In this document: piece after piece, positions 32,916 through 35,144 of the stretch | How the letters are laid out: every line of letters starts with the position of its first letter | Position numbering within the stretch: the stretch's first letter is position 1 | Assembly: GCA_029881995.1 (NCBI GenBank) | Contig: JAOULO010000036.1 | Coordinates: 1 to 35,144, forward strand | DNA from: Gammaproteobacteria bacterium | Lineage (GTDB): Bacteria > Pseudomonadota > Gammaproteobacteria > UBA6429 > Thiohalophilaceae | Direction of reading: 5' to 3' | DNA: 35,144 bases | Notes under the pieces: model-generated | What the model saw: the letters and a program-made list of their open reading frames with translations, nothing else | Databases searched by the model: none | Told to the model about the DNA's origin: nothing | Position numbers and translations under genes: made by a program

Positions 32916-33953
32916 ATGGATATTACAGAATTACTCGCCTTCAGTGTCAAAAACCATGCCTCGGATTTGCATCTGTCAGCTGGCTTACCGCCCATGATTC
33001 GTGTCGATGGGGATGTTCGGCGGATTAACATTCCTCCTCTGGATCATAAGACGGTACATGGTCTGGTCTATGACATCATGAATGATAAACAACGTAAGGA
33101 TTTTGAAGAGTTTTACGAAACAGACTTTTCCTTTGAAATCCCGGATCTGGCCCGTTTTCGTGTTAATGCCTTTAACCACCATCGCGGTGCTGGTGCGGTA
33201 TTCCGTACCATCCCCTCCGTCATTCTCTCCCTGGAAGAGTTGGGTACACCGAGTGTGTTTAAAGAGATCGTAGACGTGCCCCGTGGCCTCGTGCTGGTCA
33301 CCGGCCCTACCGGTTCGGGTAAGTCCACCACCCTGGCGGCCATGCTGGATTATAAAAATGAAAATGAATATGCCCATGCGCTGACTATTGAAGATCCCAT
33401 CGAGTTTGTTCACGAAAGTAAAAAATGCCTGATCAACCAGCGTGAGGTACACCGGGATACTCTGGGATTTAACGAAGCTCTGCGCTCGGCCCTGCGTGAA
33501 GACCCGGACATTATAATGGTCGGTGAGATGCGCGATCTGGAAACCATTCGCCTGGCCCTGACGGCTGCCGAAACCGGCCACCTGGTACTGGGGACACTAC
33601 ATACCTCATCCGCCTCGAAAACTATCGATCGAATTATTGATGTCTTCCCTGCCAATGAAAAAGAAATGGTGCGCTCCATGTTATCGGAGTCTCTACGGGC
33701 CGTTATCTCCCAGACCCTGTTGAAAAAAACCGGTGGGGGCCGGATTGCGGCGCATGAGATTATGATTGGGACCTCGGCTATTCGTAACCTGATTCGTGAA
33801 GACAAAATCGCCCAGATGTATTCTTCCATTCAGACGGGGCAGGGACTCGGCATGCAGACCCTTGACCAGTGTCTGGCGGATCTGGTGTCCAAGGGAATTA
33901 TCAGCAAGAAAATAGCCAGGGCCAAGGCCGTAAACAAAGACAGCTTTATGTAA
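32916..33953 (+). CDS. pilT: Type IV pilus retraction ATPase PilT
   Basis: PilT powers pilus retraction and twitching motility from the base of the type IV pilus. Signatures: HASDLHLSAGLPPMIRVDGD at the start, Walker A TGPTGSGKSTTLAAM, Asp box EDPIEFVH, Walker B DIIMVGEMRDLETI, His box TGHLVLGTLHTSSA and the C-terminal PilT hallmark AIRNLIREDK. 345 residues. No strong ribosome-binding site is seen before the ATG. PilU begins 12 bases after the stop. Confidence 0.98.
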   Translation: MDITELLAFSVKNHASDLHLSAGLPPMIRVDGDVRRINIPPLDHKTVHGLVYDIMNDKQRKDFEEFYETDFSFEIPDLARFRVNAFNHHRGAGAVFRTIPSVILSLEELGTPSVFKEIVDVPRGLVLVTGPTGSGKSTTLAAMLDYKNENEYAHALTIEDPIEFVHESKKCLINQREVHRDTLGFNEALRSALREDPDIIMVGEMRDLETIRLALTAAETGHLVLGTLHTSSASKTIDRIIDVFPANEKEMVRSMLSESLRAVISQTLLKKTGGGRIAAHEIMIGTSAIRNLIREDKIAQMYSSIQTGQGLGMQTLDQCLADLVSKGIISKKIARAKAVNKDSFM

Positions 33954-33965
33954 AGAGATGGAATT

Positions 33966-35087
33966 ATGGATTTCGAGTCGTTACTCAAATTAATGGTTCA
34001 CAAACAGGCCTCCGACCTGTTTATTACTGCGGGTGTAGCACCCAGCCTCAAAGTGAATGGCAAAATCACCCCGGTGACACAGACTACTCTCACACCTAAT
34101 CAGGCCCGTGAGATTGTCTACAGTGTGATGAGCCCGGCACAAAAGCAGGAATTTGAGAACAGTCTGGAATGTAATTTTGCCATTTCAGCCTCGGGTATTG
34201 GCCGCTTTCGTGTCAGCGCCTTTCAGCAACGGAACAATGCCGGGATGGTACTACGTAAAATTGAAACCACCATCCCGACCCTGGATGAATTGTGTCTTCC
34301 GCCCATTCTGAAAGAATTTGCCATGACCAAGCGAGGGTTGGTGATCCTGGTGGGGGCAACAGGTTCCGGCAAATCCACCTCACTGGCAGCCATGATAGGT
34401 TATCGAAATAAAAACAGTACCGGCCATATCATCACCATAGAAGACCCCATCGAGTTTATTCATCACCACGAAGGGTGCATTATTACTCAGCGTGAAGTCG
34501 GGCTGGATACTGATACCTTTGAAGTTGCCCTCAAGAATACCCTGCGTCAGGCCCCTGATGTGATCCTGATAGGTGAGATACGAACCCGTGAAACCATGAA
34601 CCATGCGATAGCCTTTGCTGAAACAGGCCACCTTTGCCTGGCCACCCTCCACGCCAATAATGCCAATCAGGCCATGGATCGTATAATCAATTTTTTCCCC
34701 GAAGATCGTCGTTCTCAATTATTGATGGATCTGTCACTCAACCTGAGGGCCGTGGTGGCACAGCAATTGATTCCTACACCGGATGGCAAGGGTCGAACCC
34801 TGGCGGCAGAAATTATGATAAATACACCGTTGATTTCTGATCTGGTGCGTAAGGGTGAAATCTATTCCCTCAAGGAACTGATGGCCAAGTCACGTAATAA
34901 TGGGATGCAAACCTTTGATCAGGCCTTATACGATCTTTATAAGGCAGGCAGCATTACTTACGAAGATGCTATCAATCACGCCGATTCCGCCAATGAACTG
35001 CGCCTGATGATCAAATTGGGTGAATCAAAGAGTGCGGCGAGGCCGCTGGATTCTTCACTGGACGGTGTTACCCTGCAGGATAATTAA
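33966..35087 (+). CDS. pilU: Type IV pilus retraction ATPase PilU
   Basis: PilU is the PilT-dependent accessory retraction ATPase. It keeps QASDLFITAGVAPSLKVNG, Walker A VGATGSGKSTSLAAM, EDPIEFIHH, VILIGEIRTRETM and TGHLCLATLHANNANQAMD. In place of the PilT AIRNLIRE it has TPLISDLVRKGEI, and it has the longer C-terminus, both typical of PilU. 373 residues. Operon with pilT; the last four bases overlap the convergent gene at the right edge. Confidence 0.97.
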   Translation: MDFESLLKLMVHKQASDLFITAGVAPSLKVNGKITPVTQTTLTPNQAREIVYSVMSPAQKQEFENSLECNFAISASGIGRFRVSAFQQRNNAGMVLRKIETTIPTLDELCLPPILKEFAMTKRGLVILVGATGSGKSTSLAAMIGYRNKNSTGHIITIEDPIEFIHHHEGCIITQREVGLDTDTFEVALKNTLRQAPDVILIGEIRTRETMNHAIAFAETGHLCLATLHANNANQAMDRIINFFPEDRRSQLLMDLSLNLRAVVAQQLIPTPDGKGRTLAAEIMINTPLISDLVRKGEIYSLKELMAKSRNNGMQTFDQALYDLYKAGSITYEDAINHADSANELRLMIKLGESKSAARPLDSSLDGVTLQDN

Positions 35088-35144
35088 TCCGGTTCAATAC
35101 CTGCTGAAATCAGGATATCTTCAACCGTATCACTATCCAGTTTG
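35084..35144 (-). CDS. 3' end of an unidentified gene (runs off right edge)
   Basis: On the minus strand the window opens in frame and reads KLDSDTVEDILISAGIEPD to a TAA at 35084-35086, which overlaps the pilU stop. Nineteen residues are too few to name it; it looks like a real C-terminus because of composition and tight convergent spacing. Confidence 0.55.
   Translation of the reverse strand, partial: KLDSDTVEDILISAGIEPD

Noticed and set aside
32985-33581. 198-codon open frame antisense to pilT
   Set aside because: pilT is unmistakable over the same bases; the antisense frame has no family signature.
1-35144. CRISPR arrays, tRNA or rRNA genes, integrases and transposases
   Set aside because: None was recognised by eye on either strand; the repeats at 12074-12397 are palindromic and not regularly spaced direct repeats.

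Overview
The window looks like the chromosome of a Gram-negative, respiratory gammaproteobacterium of moderate GC. The evidence is TonB-dependent uptake, lipoproteins with lipoboxes, a Tat-exported copper-storage-type protein, O2-independent ubiquinone synthesis genes, cmoB, and the yggS-proC-yggT / pilT-pilU neighbourhood typical of Pseudomonas-like and sulfur-oxidiser-like Gammaproteobacteria. I cannot name the genus. There are no rRNA or tRNA genes, CRISPR arrays, transposases or prophage genes that I can support.

Layout. 1-1165: 5' part of a lytic transglycosylase gene (mltF, minus strand, runs off the left edge). 1257-6143: a plus-strand run of TonB-dependent receptor, PepSY-type membrane protein, TonB and a cysteine-rich Tat-exported four-helix copper-storage-like protein, closed by a strong terminator; I read it as a candidate copper (or other metal) uptake and storage locus. 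6165-8415 (minus): an orphan sigma-54 activator translationally coupled to a DsbD_2/SafE-type membrane protein, and a small two-TM coiled-coil protein. 8523-12023: the anaerobic ubiquinone cluster, with ubiT divergent from a YhcC-like radical SAM gene, ubiU and ubiV; a perfect FNR/Anr box lies between them and fits a class II position for both directions. 12074-12397: a dense set of palindromic non-coding repeats. 12404-13249: an orphan AT-rich lipoprotein. 13280-18781: a housekeeping block (plsY, folB, folK, a YdcF/SanA-like protein, a pteridine reductase, a MidA/NDUFAF7-like methyltransferase, uppP, a VanZ-like protein).

18914-21644: two tandem paralogous lipoproteins with an alpha/beta-hydrolase-like nucleophile motif, each followed by its own terminator. 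21729-25028: cmoB, a DUF3565 gene, an AmpG-like MFS permease and a second DsbD_2/SafE-type protein. 25025-28276 (minus): a PhnD-like periplasmic binding protein directly abutting a membrane-bound HAMP-PAS-GGDEF-EAL protein, which looks like a ligand-sensing c-di-GMP unit. 28381-30336: a dynamin-like GTPase. 30631-32800 (minus): yggS-proC-yggT. 32916-35087: pilT and pilU, the twitching motility retraction ATPases. The last 61 bases hold the 3' end of an unidentified minus-strand gene.

Most of the window is core metabolism. The parts most worth a second look are the TonB/PepSY/Csp-like locus, the single FNR box apparently serving two divergent ubi promoters, the PhnD-like/GGDEF-EAL pair, the branched palindromic repeat at 12119-12258, and the tandem hydrolase-like lipoproteins. 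Several start codons were moved from the longest possible reading frame on the basis of ribosome-binding sites or family alignment (TonB receptor, TonB, Csp-like, sigma-54 activator, UbiT, UbiV, pteridine reductase, second lipoprotein, ProC).
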